64,000 bases of DNA. Origin: Hyalella azteca. Lineage: Eukaryota > Arthropoda > Malacostraca > Amphipoda > Hyalellidae. The position numbers and the translations under genes were made by a program. This document shows positions 10,304 through 22,590 of this stretch, in pieces (position 1 is the first letter of the stretch; every line of letters begins with the position of its first letter). The stretch covers positions 558,001 to 622,000 of the forward strand of contig NW_025937347.1 in assembly GCF_000764305.2 (NCBI RefSeq). Reading direction: 5' to 3'. The notes beneath the pieces are model-generated. The model saw only the letters and a list, made by a program, of their open reading frames with translations, ran no database searches and had not been told where the DNA came from.

Positions 10304-10456
10304 AAATATAACTCAGTACTCACTGCAGTGAGTGACAGAGAGCGCATTTTCTCGTCGACGAAAACTTGAGGTCACGGACAGACAGACAGACAGACAGACG
10401 GACATGGCGAGCACAATAGTGCATTTTTTCCATAAATGAGAAAATGCGCTAAAAAG
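10304..10456 (+). mobile_element. GACA-bearing dispersed element with internal inverted ends, copy 1
   Basis: Order: aaatataactcagtactc; the palindrome actcactgcagtgagt; the inverted-repeat arm agcgcattttctc (10349 onward); a gtcgac-centred palindrome; aacttgaggtcacgg; a (GACA)n/(GACG) run; then cataaatgagaaaatgcgct carrying the complementary arm. Two more copies occur at 30311 and 63517. No coding capacity, so it is a non-autonomous element such as a MITE or SINE-like unit with an embedded microsatellite. No clear target duplication is visible. Confidence 0.85.
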
Positions 10457-12321
10457 TAGTGATTATTTTATGATTCCAATTTGAAGGTTAAAGGTGGACG
10501 TGCAGCGACAGTTAAAATCAGGATGACAGATAACTTTTTGCCGTTCCTTTGCTCATTTTCAATAATGCCTCTTCCTCCAGTCCTTAGTTATGACCTAAAT
10601 CCTTTCAAGTATCCAGGATCTGCTACAGACGCAGCCGGCACCGACTGTAAGTAGTATATAGACAAAACTTATTTGTTATATTTCTAAAGTTGATAAGTTT
10701 TCAGAACAAGGTTCTCATTAATACCCTCTATAAAGTACTCGAATAAGTTAATACCGGAAGATGTAATGTAATGCATTAATAAAAAAATTTAATATGTGCT
10801 TGAAAAAAAAAACAATATCTGTTCAATTACTTGCGTGAGGCCAATGTAAAGAACAAGATAACTGCTGTGTAATTTATATTGCCGCTTAACTCTCTCCTTA
10901 TGTAAGCCCCACTTCTGTACGACCATGACTTTCCGATGCTCCAACTAAAATACCTAAACGCATGCATCCGTATTTTTATTGCCATTCTCTGGCTTGTCCA
11001 ATAAATCGACGCTCACTTATCGAAAGCACGATACGATGGTACTTTACACGCCAGCCGAGAGCATCTCCAGGATGTGAATGCTTTGCGTGTGCGTGGCCAG
11101 AGAAAGTCGGGGTGAAATTAGAAGCTTTTCTTTCTGCATTTGGTGCATTTAAAGACCCGAATGTTGCTGCATTTGGCGTATTTAAAGACTCGACTGTTGC
11201 ACGACAAGCATACTAAATAATAGATAACCAGCAGCCTTTGGTATTTGTGCTGCATTGATCGCACTGGCCAAGAGATCGATACACTTCTATGAATGAACGA
11301 TGGTGAGTGTCTTGCTCGATACACTCGATGACGCGACTTTCTTCACGAGGGACCGTGTCCCAGCCATGCTATTATTCCCAGCCTTACAAGCCGCACAATT
11401 TTAAGAGGCAGTAAATGTTTATATCGTCGTTGAAGTTCTTTATTCCTTCGAATGCTACCTTCGCTCGCACGCAAACGGGCCCATATAACACCCATCGGGA
11501 AGACTGCACCGCAAATGCAGTCAAACTGACGCTCTATTCCGTCTCTGTGGACTCGAAAAATTTTTCGCCCCAGTGAAAGAAAGATTGCAGTTCGGGGCAA
11601 ATGCGCGCGTCTCGCAGCAATAATTCTCTCTCATCAAATCATGAAACATTTGCATGTGTTGCATAAGGCATTAAACTGTGACTTCTCTGGCGCTCGCCTC
11701 GTGCTCGCTCTATTACCGGGCACAGGCAGATGTTAAGGCTGAGGCCGATGCAGAAATTGGTTTGACTCTTGTGAATATTCAGAGATAATTTCGGAAATAT
11801 CCCTTGGGAAAGGAGTATGGTAGAGGAATGTAGAGAGGAAGACCTCAGTCTGAGTGCTGGATACGAAAGATTAAATCAGCAACTGAATGGTAGAAATTGT
11901 ACGGCGAGCTCGGGAATTTCTATTCATAGCAGGATAATTGTCATTTTGCATCGGATTCTGATGCTGAACGGATTGAATGAATGATCTTCTTTACATTTGC
12001 CTATCAATAATTTTGTTTGAATATTTTTTTGATTTTTTGGTGCAGACATTTTTAAATTACTTTAATGTTTTAAATTCCCTACGTTAGATAACTAGGAAAT
12101 TCATGATTAGAGCAAAATACTGGCACTCGTAATGTACTGCAGCCAACCTCGTTGCTATTTGACACATTATAAGTATTTGTAATTCGGACATTTAGAATTC
12201 TATTTTACTGCAACACCCTGGTGCGTGCAATTAAAGTTAAACCTCATGCAAGAGTGTCTCCCAGAACACTTAGAATATCGCAGTAAATCCTACATGATCG
12301 AGTTGGACTTAATGCAAGCTG
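10457..12321. other. Unique sequence
   Basis: No confident gene. The segment 11340-11600 is less AT-rich and open on the minus strand for 85 codons, but only from a TTG. A plus frame at 10962-11216 has an ATG and a small internal repetition (AFGAFKDPNVAAFGVFKDS) but no recognisable domain. Confidence 0.5.
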
Positions 12322-12908
12322 TCATCCAGCATTCATGCCTCACCATACATCCAGCGTGCAGACCATCATGCGACATTCATTCATCACTTAACATCCAGCA
12401 TTCATGCCTCGCCTTACATCCAACATTCATTCAGCACCTAACATCCAGCATTCATGCCTCACCTTACATCCAACATTCATTCATCACCTAACATCCAGCA
12501 TTCATGCCTCGCCTTATATCCAACATTCATTCAGCACCTAACATCCAGCATTCATGCCTCGCCTTATATCCAACATTCCTTCAGCACCTAACATCCAGCA
12601 TTCATGCCTCGCCTTACATCCAACATTCATTCATCACCTAACATCCAGCATTCATGCCTCGCCTTACATCCAACATTCCTTCAGCACCTAACATCCATCA
12701 TCCATGCCTCACCATACATCCAGCATTCATTCCTCACCTCACATCCAGCATCCACGCCTCACCTCACATCCATCATCCATGCCTCACCTCACATCCAGCA
12801 TCCACGCCTCACCTCACATCCATCATCCATGCCTCACCTCACATCCATCATTCATGCCTCACCTCACATCCAGCATTCATGCCTCACCTTACATCCAGCA
12901 CCCACGTC
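12322..12908. repeat. Large minisatellite, 25-bp unit with ~50-bp higher-order period
   Basis: About 23 copies of catccagcattcatgcctca followed by cctta. In the left two thirds, units alternate between a gcattcatgcctcgcctta form and an acattcattcatcaccta form, giving a 50-bp dimer. In the right third (from about 12690) the dimer changes to catccatcatccatgcctca with catccagcatccacgcctca. Open in several frames, but not coding. Confidence 0.95.
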
Positions 12909-13436
12909 TCAAGCTCCGTATACTCGCTCCCTCAAACTCGAGTTGTCTTCGGAAACACGAGCCGAAGTTGCGTCTAAGTTTAGACTAACTTGGTGATAAT
13001 AAGACTTTAAGTCGATCGCGGACATGCGCCAAGTTGAAGAAGTTGAGTTTATTCATGGTGGGCTTGTTTAATTGAGCTCCTTGCGAGGGCCGCGGCTGGC
13101 CCTCATTTCCCAACAAGTTAAACTTACTCTCATTTTTATGCTGCCAAAGGGAAGCAACTTATTCCAATTAGAGACTCAATACAGGTCCTTAATAATGGAC
13201 TTGTCATGGACAGTCTCGACAGGTCCGGTAAGTCAGCGCCGAAAAACAGTTTTATGATTTTAGGATTTTTTGTGGTGATTTTGAAGATTTTGAAAGTGAT
13301 TTGATTTTTTACTGCGCAATAATATGTTGAATTGCATCTCGTTGGATATAAATGTCAGAAATATAAAGCTAGAATGGGGGAACCCTACAGTAACAGAATG
13401 AGCCGACAAATCGGACTGGGGCCATATTTGAAAATT
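12909..13436. other. Unique sequence
   Basis: No feature recognised. Confidence 0.6.
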
Positions 13437-13541
13437 CACCTTAGTACAAGTAGCGGCTTTCGTACACGTAGCAGCTTCAGTACACGTAGCAGCTTAAGTA
13501 CACGTAGCGGCTTTCGTACACGTAGCGGCTTTCGTACANGT
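13437..13541. repeat. Minisatellite, 18-bp unit, about six copies
   Basis: The unit is gtacacgtagcggctttc with variants agcagcttca and agcagcttaa. The first copy reads gtacaagtagcgg. An ambiguous base (n) at 13540 marks uncertain assembly at the junction with the next array. Confidence 0.93.
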
Positions 13542-13650
13542 CTGCGGTACAAGAGCAGGCTGCAGGCTGCAGGTCTACGGTACAAGAGCAGGGCTGCAGG
13601 CTGCAGGTCTGCGGTACAAGAGCAGGCTGCAGGCTGCAGGTCTGCATTGG
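13542..13650. repeat. Minisatellite, ~34-bp unit, three copies
   Basis: The unit is ggtacaagagcaggctgcag followed by gctgcaggtctgc, with one single-base length change (gcagggctgc). It directly continues the 18-bp array, and its ggtacaagagcaggct start resembles that array's first copy (agtacaagtagcggct). Confidence 0.93.
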
Positions 13651-16000
13651 AAGTGTCGCAATAGACGCTGCACAGTTAGTGAAGTCCCCAGGTTTTCGCT
13701 CGCTATATTCCAGCGGATAAGCGAGTTAGTGGAGGCGTGGAAGCTTGCGCAACTCGGAGTGACAGGTCGGATCCGCAACGCCACAACGCATAAAAACTGC
13801 CTAGACATCCGCACTTGCGGCAGAAAAGATCGTCCGTACTTTCTTTTCATTTATTTATAAAAGATACCATATCGTGAAATTTATTAGAGCAGCACGTGTC
13901 TAAAGCAAAATTCTGCTTGTAGTGAAGTTTGTTTTAAAATTAACAATGATTATTTTTATAAATATTGTTGATAACAAGCACTATGGCATTAACAATATCT
14001 ACAATATTGATATTGGTAACAATAACATTAATATTTTCATTGGCATTATCAGAGTTTCAGTGAATCATATTTTGAAACAAGTTGTATTATAAAAAACAAC
14101 GTTTGTGGTTTGACTCCTAGATAAAAAGCATTCGTTGATATCAGCCTTCGTGAACTTCTAACCGCGCTTAATCATTTCTCATAATTTATTTCTTTTACTA
14201 GTTCATATTCCCTTATATTTATTTTTGATAGTTCATTAAACTATAATGACTGCACAGAAGCAATTACTACTGGTCTTTAAACTTAACTGAAACGAAACAG
14301 AGCTCATTCTTGTGTCAAAATAGTTTTTCTATTTGTTATGCCATGTAAGAAAACTATACTTTTAGTCTGATCAAAAAAATATTTTCTTAACTAACAAAAG
14401 TGTTGAGTGTTATGAATGTATGTATATATCCTAACCGCAGGCTTTCGATCACCATCGTCTAGACTCACTCAGTACCGAACAAAGAAACGTTCAAATTCTT
14501 GTTTGTCGTAATGTTGTTGTCTTGTTGTTTTCGTCGTAATGAAAACAGCTTGTTATTCGAGTATCAAGCGAAGATCGTTACTAAATATTCATAATGACAG
14601 CACGTCCCAAAAATTTACTGATATTATTTATTTGCTATATGATTGGCTTTGACTCGGAATCCCTTCCTGGATGCTAAACTTTCGCCATTCTAAGGCCAAT
14701 AGTCTAGAAGCTAAACGATTGCGTTTTTTAGAAGAATGGTAGCAGTGAAAAATACTTTATAGTTTACTAGATTTGTCACTCGAGCATGCAGCACATAATG
14801 CGTTTATGCGGCACTAAAATTCAGTAGTTTTTTTAAGTACTTTAGACGAATACAAGCTTATACCACAGCTTCTCATTTTCCTTCACAAAAATATTCGAAC
14901 TTAATAAAATTAGAAATGAGATTTAATATTTTTTATCATATTTTTTTATATTACGATTTGAATTATTGGTATTATTGAAATATATTCGAAATAGAAATAC
15001 ATTTCATTTTAACCGTAACAATGAAAGGTAACGCTCAGAAATAAATATTTTGTATTATTTAGTTAAAAAATTACATTTGAATTTTATTTCTCCAGGCGTC
15101 TACATCTACAATAGAGAACATCCACGTTTACGTCTACGTCTACAAAACGTGTACGTCTGCGACTTCATAATACGAAATTATAAAGTCTTCAGCCTGAAAA
15201 GCATAAATTCTAATGAAACGTTCCATAATGAATGCATTTACTAAGACGCAATTGATTCATTTGTAAATGTTAAAAATGAACGCAATATCCACACCTTCAT
15301 GGAACGCATTAAAATGCATCTAGGCTTTCCTATTAAAATAATATCGGTTTAATATCTCTATTGGTTTCATTATTCCTCATATCTTAGTAGAGGATGTTCT
15401 CGTCTTCTCTTCTATTTTGCGAGAACATAACAGTATTAAATCGATACGGAGTTCTCACATTGCTAACCTGCGATCATGTATTCAAAGGTTCGAGAAAATG
15501 TTATAAAACTTATACATAAATGAAAACGTATATATGCGTTTAAAATTTTGTCAAGCGGAGTAGTTACGTTTCTAAGATACTAATGCTTAAACCTGGTAAT
15601 TCTCCGTACAAAACCATGATTGTTACGGCATTAAATTTCCCGGCAACATTCGGCGCAGGTAAAAATTTCTCTAGGCAAAATTCAAATTACTTCTGAAAAA
15701 TTGCCTACATTCGGGCCTAATCTTAACTTTTCGGGGTAAAATATTGCAAAACTCTGGCGACCGCGGCCCACCATTCAACAGAGTGCGTCTATATTACTAG
15801 ACTCTAAAGTATATGCTGAGGTGACGTAGAGTCCCGTACCTGCCACGACAAAGTCTATGTAGTTACCTCACTTGTTCTTAATGGCTCGCTTTAAATATTA
15901 CAAGGATAAAAATTCCCTAGAAACAACAGCGGCAACAGCGGGCCGGCGGCGGCGCTAAGCGGCGGACTACGAGCCTGATAAAACATGCGCTCCCTGATGC
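13651..16000. other. Unique AT-rich sequence
   Basis: No gene, RNA or repeat recognised. A short GC-rich patch (ggccggcggcggcgc) lies near 15940, just before the next array. The ggttcga at 15487 is not part of a tRNA fold. Confidence 0.55.
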
Positions 16001-16309
16001 ATATTAATGACTTTACATGCCCCAGGGTTATAGTGAACTATTCATGACCTCACATACCCCAGGGTTATAGTGAACTATTCATGACCTTACATAACCCAGG
16101 GTTATAGTGAACTATTCATGACCTTAAATGCCCCAGGGTTATAGTGAACTATTCATGACCTTACATACCCCAGGGTTATAGTGAACTATTCATGACCTTA
16201 CATGCCCCAGGGTTATAGTGAACTATTCATGACCTCACATGCCCCAGGGTTATAGTGAACTATTCATGACCTCACATGCCCCAGGGTTATAGTGAACTAT
16301 TCATGACCT
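16001..16309. repeat. Minisatellite, 37-bp unit, about eight copies, cut by the gap
   Basis: The unit is catgccccagggttatagtg followed by aactattcatgacctta. Copies differ at two or three sites (cataccccag, cataacccag, gacctca). The array runs into the assembly gap, so its true length is unknown. Confidence 0.95.
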
Positions 16310-16821
16310 NNNNNNNNNNNNNNNNNNNNNNNNNNNNNNNNNNNNNNNNNNNNNNNNNNNNNNNNNNNNNNNNNNNNNNNNNNNNNNNNNNNNNNNNNNN
16401 NNNNNNNNNNNNNNNNNNNNNNNNNNNNNNNNNNNNNNNNNNNNNNNNNNNNNNNNNNNNNNNNNNNNNNNNNNNNNNNNNNNNNNNNNNNNNNNNNNNN
16501 NNNNNNNNNNNNNNNNNNNNNNNNNNNNNNNNNNNNNNNNNNNNNNNNNNNNNNNNNNNNNNNNNNNNNNNNNNNNNNNNNNNNNNNNNNNNNNNNNNNN
16601 NNNNNNNNNNNNNNNNNNNNNNNNNNNNNNNNNNNNNNNNNNNNNNNNNNNNNNNNNNNNNNNNNNNNNNNNNNNNNNNNNNNNNNNNNNNNNNNNNNNN
16701 NNNNNNNNNNNNNNNNNNNNNNNNNNNNNNNNNNNNNNNNNNNNNNNNNNNNNNNNNNNNNNNNNNNNNNNNNNNNNNNNNNNNNNNNNNNNNNNNNNNN
16801 NNNNNNNNNNNNNNNNNNNNN
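16310..16821. other. Assembly gap (512 N)
   Basis: A continuous run of N. Frames drawn across it are meaningless. Confidence 1.
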
Positions 16822-16945
16822 ACTGTGGTGCATGTCTGCGCTGCCACTGTGGTGCATGTCTGCGCTGCCACTGTAGTGCATGTCTGCGCTGCCACTGTGG
16901 TGCATGTCTGCGCTGCCACTGTGGTGCATGACTGTGCTGCCTCTG
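16822..16945. repeat. Minisatellite, 24-bp unit, five copies, emerging from the gap
   Basis: The unit is actgtggtgcatgtctgcgc followed by tgcc. One copy has actgtagtg. The last copy is altered (catgactgtgctgcctctgc). Its unit is unrelated to the array on the other side of the gap. Confidence 0.94.
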
Positions 16946-19423
16946 CAGTATGTATCCACATATCTTCTCTGTTTGTTCATTTTCCAGTACCTGAACTTGG
17001 ATATTAAATATTTCCAGGATCTAATAGCCGAATTAAATGAACATTATCATGCGCTCCATGCATATTCTCCCCTCAGCAACTGGTCTAAACTGCTCAGCAA
17101 TATCCTGCTTTAGTCATCAGTGCAGAGGGTGGAAAAATCGTCGCATTGGCAATCTCGCATCAGGAGCTAATTCACACCAAATAAAAACGCTTTATTGGTA
17201 GAGCACACATGTGTTATGGCTGTTTTATGTGCTAATCACTTATTTCAGAGATAATAAGAATGATAAATTGTCAAATATTACAGTTAATATAGCTGTCTAA
17301 TTGAAGAGGCCGATACTTACTACACTAGCTGTCTAATTAAAGAGTGAAATACTTCATGTCAATTTCGTCACATCAACAGATGACTTTTTACGTCAACTGG
17401 AGTCATTTTATATCAAATGAAAACTTATAAACGTAAGTTTAAACTTCTTCACATCAATAAGGACCTCATTGTATCAAATGGTGACTTGGTATCAACAACA
17501 CGTTGGCTGTGTGATGTGCAGTGCTTGAGTAGCGAGCTGACCTGCCTTGTCTGCATAATTCCACTCAATTGGATGGATGTTCAGGCATCATGGCACTATA
17601 AGAATTACATTTGCTAAAAGCCAATTCAACGTTATTCCAACTCAATCGTATCGATGAAAATCAGCAAATTAAATGTATTTCGAATATTTCATTATCCTGT
17701 CCACCAATTTGATTTCGTGTAAAATAAAGTGCGTAATAACGAGTTTAGGAATGCATCGTTTTACGTGGCAAGCTAAAATGACAACAACTATACTCACATG
17801 TCAGAAAATTAGGCTCAAACGGTGCCTGTTTTACTTTTTTTAAAAAAGATATTTACGCTTGATAATTGACGTAATTGACGTAAGATATTCACGCTTGACG
17901 TAAAATACATAACAATTAATTCCATAGCATGTTAGAAAATGAGCCCATGAAGATTGTAGTCATACAGATTTCAGTAATTAAAAATTCGAAGCCTGGCAGT
18001 TAATATTTATTTTTTTAAGTGCCAACATCAAAGCAGAAGCGACAACAAATAAATTTATTAGATGCCTTGCAATTATGCCTCGACAATTCATCAGACCGGC
18101 ATTGCTAAAAATGAGGGCTCGAACAATACGTATTCGTTGGCTCTAGTATTCACATCTTTAATTGTGTTCTCATTAGTTTTAACTTCCGCAAATTTCTTCA
18201 TAAGTAATACTTAAGTCTCTTCAGTAGATATTAATATTTTTATTTTAATTAAAACTTAAATTATTAAATCGTTTGCTTCACATAATATAATTCCTATACT
18301 AGTTTGTACAAACTCCTATATCGCCGTAACCAATATCATTTCTATAAAAGCATAAGCGATCAAAAAGCGAACGATCAATTTTTAGCGAAGGGTGACTCTC
18401 CTAAGTCTATTTGCAGCCTGATGATCGATCTGAGCAAGCGTAGTGTTATGAATAACCCCCAAGAATATTATTGTTTGCCGTATTTCCTCCATTGACTCTA
18501 TATTATCTTCACGTCATCGCAGCACTTGGAAGAAGATTGAGCTCGTGCATAATACAACAGGGCGCTTGCCACGACGCTTCCAACGACCGCGAGGCTCGTA
18601 GTCTCTTTGTGATGGAGGGAAATGCGTGGAATTATCACGTGATTGCGGCAGCAATAAGTGGAGCTTAATGCAAGAGACACCTTGCGAGGATTCTTCATGA
18701 TACAGATGAAGTCTAATATTTTAGTTGTGCCTTAATATATTCACGTGTCATGTTGCGTGACGCATTATATTCTCTCGTTACCTCATAAGCACAATGTAAC
18801 TAATCTCGTTCATCGATCAGCAAAGTGATTTAAATTAGGGATACAGAGGGTTCACCGGCGGCTAATACGTAAATTGCGCGTTTAGTTTCATAGTAATAGA
18901 AGAAGGCTGAAATCTAGATCATAGATTGACTCACAAGATGATACAACCTCATTCATTATAGCCATGCAAGTCGGTATAGGCGCCTATACTTTATTGCTAT
19001 TCGTGGAGGTGCAGCGTTGGGGGATGAGGGATGTTTGGGACTTTACATGCAAGAAAAATGTAATAATGTTGTAATTTCATGATGCGAATGTTGATGTAAA
19101 ATTTTAATTAATTTTGTAAACTTTTCCTTCACAGGGATGTGGAATGTAAAATGTTCAAAACTGTTGTAATCTCTTCAAGAAGTAATGTTAAATGTATTAT
19201 GTTGATTGGAGTTTTATAATCTCCTGTCGGTGATATTGAGTGTGAGATTTAATTCAAAGTTGTGCTCTTAATCGGAGCTTTTGTGCCTTGGATATTAGTT
19301 ATTGCAGTATTCTTCGACGTGGACGTTAGATGTAAGATTTTAATTATAGTGGTAATCCCTGTCAGTCAACACGTGTCACGAGTCCGTGACCCTAACGCCA
19401 GGCTGGTTCGTCGTGTCTGGCAG
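16946..19423. other. Unique sequence with a minor repeat
   Basis: At 17290-17352, tagctgtctaatt(g/a)aagag occurs twice with a 36-bp period. Between 17350 and 17490 phrases such as cacatcaa and tatcaaatg recur irregularly. No gene recognised. The stretch 18500-18670 is less AT-rich and open on both strands for about 65 codons, without support. Confidence 0.5.
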
Positions 19424-19579
19424 GATCTGGGCCTATACTTTCAAAAAAGGTAAGAGGTCGTAAGTTCATCAGCCAATCATTGACGGGCTTTCAAACAAAA
19501 TCCACTAATCATAGACAAGGAAATAGAGCGTAAGTACTTACGTTCACTTAGCGAGTTTTGAAAGTATGGACCCAGATCT
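19424..19579. mobile_element. MITE with terminal inverted repeats, copy 1
   Basis: The left end gatctgggcctatactttca followed by aaa (19424-19446) is the inverse of the right end ttttgaaagtatggacccag followed by atct (19556-19579), with one or two mismatches. The ~110-bp interior contains the perfect palindrome cgtaagtacttacg (19529-19542). A second, more degraded copy lies at 61459-61606. There is no coding capacity, so it must have relied on a transposase in trans. No obvious target-site duplication, so the superfamily is not assigned. Confidence 0.85.
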
Positions 19580-22299
19580 TTCCTGTGTACATGCACGTAG
19601 GATAGGCAAGCATAAGCTCATCACAAAAACATGAGAACTATGCAAAACTATCGCGATAAAACTTGTGATTTTAAAAAATTATTGATAATTGAATTTTGAG
19701 TAGGAAATTATATCAGGCTTTATTATCGCCGGAATATATTAACTCTCATCATTAATTCTGGTGTGAGATTGATCAGGTGAATAATATTGCTGAGACCATT
19801 GCATCAAAACTTATTTTTTTTTCAATTCCATCACGAGCTTTAAAACCATTAAATTTTCTTTTTCTCGAGCATTAATTTTGGTGGGGCAATTCTGCGAACA
19901 TTAAAAAGAGCTCAAAGTTTGAGCATTTATGCGATTTAAGAAAGTATTCATCCTCTTTGAAGCAGCTAAATGAATTATTTCTATATTTATCGTATAGCAA
20001 GGGATTGGTAGAGTTGATAGCAAACCCGGCATTGAAAGATGCAAAATTTGTCCGCTTGCCTGAAATTTTTTCAACCAATATTTTGCATTCATTCTGCGGT
20101 GGTGAAAGCACTTAATAGTTAATGGAAATATACCTTATGCAGTATGTTACTATTTTATGTTCAAATTTAAGAAATATAGTATCTGAAAATGCATAAGATG
20201 GGAAGTTGAGAGCCCAGTTTATAGCTTATCGCGAAATTAACGCTGATAATTTTCATTATGAGCATATTTTTCTGTAATAAATAATTTGATGTCATTTACA
20301 CTCAATTATAATTTTTTTAAGCAGACCAGAACTAATATTTAGTTTGTTTCTTAGCATCGTTTATAAATTTCTTGGAGGCGAAACATCGAATTTGACAATT
20401 CCATTCAACACTCTGACATTAATTTATTATTCGCGTATTCATAATTCAAAGATGTACAGCAAATTTTATGCATATTTCATCAGTTGTTATTTCTGATAAT
20501 ATCCGTCGTTGTTCATTGCAAATTTAGATGCGAATGAAATTTGAGTTTTTACAATACGCTTCCTGAGTACCTATTCAGTAAAGTTCTCATTAATTCATTC
20601 ATAGTTATTTCAACAAGAGGTTTATTGCAGAGCAAACTCCCATCTCTGAAATTGTTTTGAGATTGCCCTCCATTTGACCACGTAATTGAGATTGACGCGC
20701 ACCGAGTGATTGGAGTTCTGGCAATCTCCTCGTTTCTCGCAATCTCAAGGGATCTTTAATGCAGCTGAATTTATTAATGATTCAAGGGATGGGAATCTTA
20801 TTATTATTATTTTATTTTATTATTATAATTTATTTATTTCTTTGATGATTTATTTTTAATTGGTAATTAAATTTATATAAGATTATTTAGTTAACTTTTC
20901 CGGCGTTGATAACCGACTTAATTATTCGGAAAACTTATGGCGTGGCATGATGTCAAGACCTGTATTGTGATAGGTTACAATTTTTATTATTTTATCGTGA
21001 AAAAATCACGTTAATCAATGAATTGTTGTGTTACCCGACTTTTCGTACTTATTAAATTGAAAATTATGCACCGGGGCATTCTTTATCTGAAACAAGTTTT
21101 AATTGTTGACCACGATAAATCTCATAGATTTGTCGTTTAATATCATATTTATATTATATATTTATAGACCCATTGATAAAACTTTTCTTCGACTGTGCCT
21201 CAAATCAACCCATGGCGTGTATCAAAGGAATATTTTTTACATTCGTTTTTTAAATATATTATGAGCAAAGGCTATGGTATGAAGCACTGTATATCATGAA
21301 ATGCAGCGTCGATTTTATGTCGGCGCACTGAATAAACAAATAATGGAATATAACAAGGAGAGTTCTTTAGTAAGAAGGACAGTGAGTACAGCGTCTATGT
21401 TGCGAGTGAGACTTAATGATGTTGCAGCAACATAATCATTACAGAGTCTCGGTACGAGTGTGTTGTGCATTTGAAGGTGAAATGAGTTTTATTCTCACAG
21501 TGACGCTTATCAAACTCAAATTGTTTAGTGCGCAACATAAGAAAGATCCGAATGGAGGTTTAGAAATGTTTTGAATTCATATTTTTCTTGCAAATATTAC
21601 GAAATGAACTCCAGACAAATAAATCTTTGCTGCAATGGTGATTTAGGATGATATTACGTCGCAAAAATAACTTGTATCACATCATATTTTTGGCAAAAAT
21701 TCTCGACCAAATTCACTGGAGATACGAATAACGTGTCAAAATGAACGTTAAGAGAACAAAATTTATAAAAAATTATCGCTAGCACCAACAGGTTCTTGCA
21801 TCGCACGATGCTTCGCGTTCCCCAAATGGCCCCACGAAGGTCCTCTTCTGCGCATCCTAAACCTGATTTTAAAATATTCACTGAAGGATCCTGCAGGGCT
21901 AAGCCTCTTCCAGCATCATTAAATAGCTGATCTAAATGAGACCAGCATAAGTCTAAGTCGGTACCATTACAAGAGAAGCTTTTCGTTTCTTCTTGGATAG
22001 TTTTTGAAGCGATGCTCTGGACGTTCCTTAAACCTCCCCTGAGAAGTGTGTGTGCTCTGCGCTAAAACAGTCGGTTTGTTCTGCTCATTAGCTGAGGATT
22101 TTCAAACAACCTAAATGGGCGGCACTTGAAAAAAAAAGATCCACTCGAATAGCCCCAGTCTCAAAATTCTCTTTTCTTTGGGCGCGAGCTTTTGTGATTT
22201 TGTGATCAACAGGAAGCTTGAGCACGAAGACACCGAGCGAAAGCTCACCTCACAAAGAACATATTTCATGATGAGAGACCGTGATCAGCATATGAAGTT
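19580..22299. other. Unique AT-rich sequence
   Basis: A TTA/ATT-rich simple stretch lies at about 20798-20850. No gene, RNA or array recognised. Confidence 0.55.
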
Positions 22300-22590
22300 C
22301 TGGTCGTCTGTTCATCTCATGAAGTACAAACCGTCATTGTTCATCTCATGGAATAATTATCGTCTTTGTTCATCGCAAGGAATGATTATCATCTTTGTTC
22401 ATCTCAAGAAGTACTAATCGTCTTTGTCACAGGAAATTCTGATCGTCTTTGTTCATCACATGGAGCCGTTATTCGTCAGATCACCGTCGATATTCGTCAC
22501 ATGACGTCCAAACCATCTTTGTGCAGCATTCAAAGTAGTAATTTTTCTTATTCATCACATGAAGTCAAGATCGCGTTTGTTCATCTCAGG
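22300..22590. repeat. Degenerate minisatellite, ~31-34-bp period
   Basis: The phrase tcgtctttgttcatctcatg recurs about eight times with variable linkers (gaagtacaaacc, gaataattat, gaatgattat). Divergence rises to the right, where cgtc and ttcatcacatg fragments are all that remains. Confidence 0.85.

Noticed and set aside
11343..11600. 85-codon minus frame in a GC-richer segment
   Set aside because: Only a TTG start, no domain and no splice evidence.
12604..12996. Three overlapping frames of 94-130 codons
   Set aside because: They follow the 25-bp array, whose unit lacks stops in several frames.
15487..15493. ggttcga as a tRNA T-loop or SINE B box (also at 35154)
   Set aside because: No A box, anticodon stem or acceptor stem at suitable distances.
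16276..17007. Frames of over 220 codons
   Set aside because: They run through the 512-base N gap and have no meaning.
19262..19453. 63-codon hydrophobic frame
   Set aside because: Starts at a non-ATG codon and its end lies in the MITE terminal repeat.
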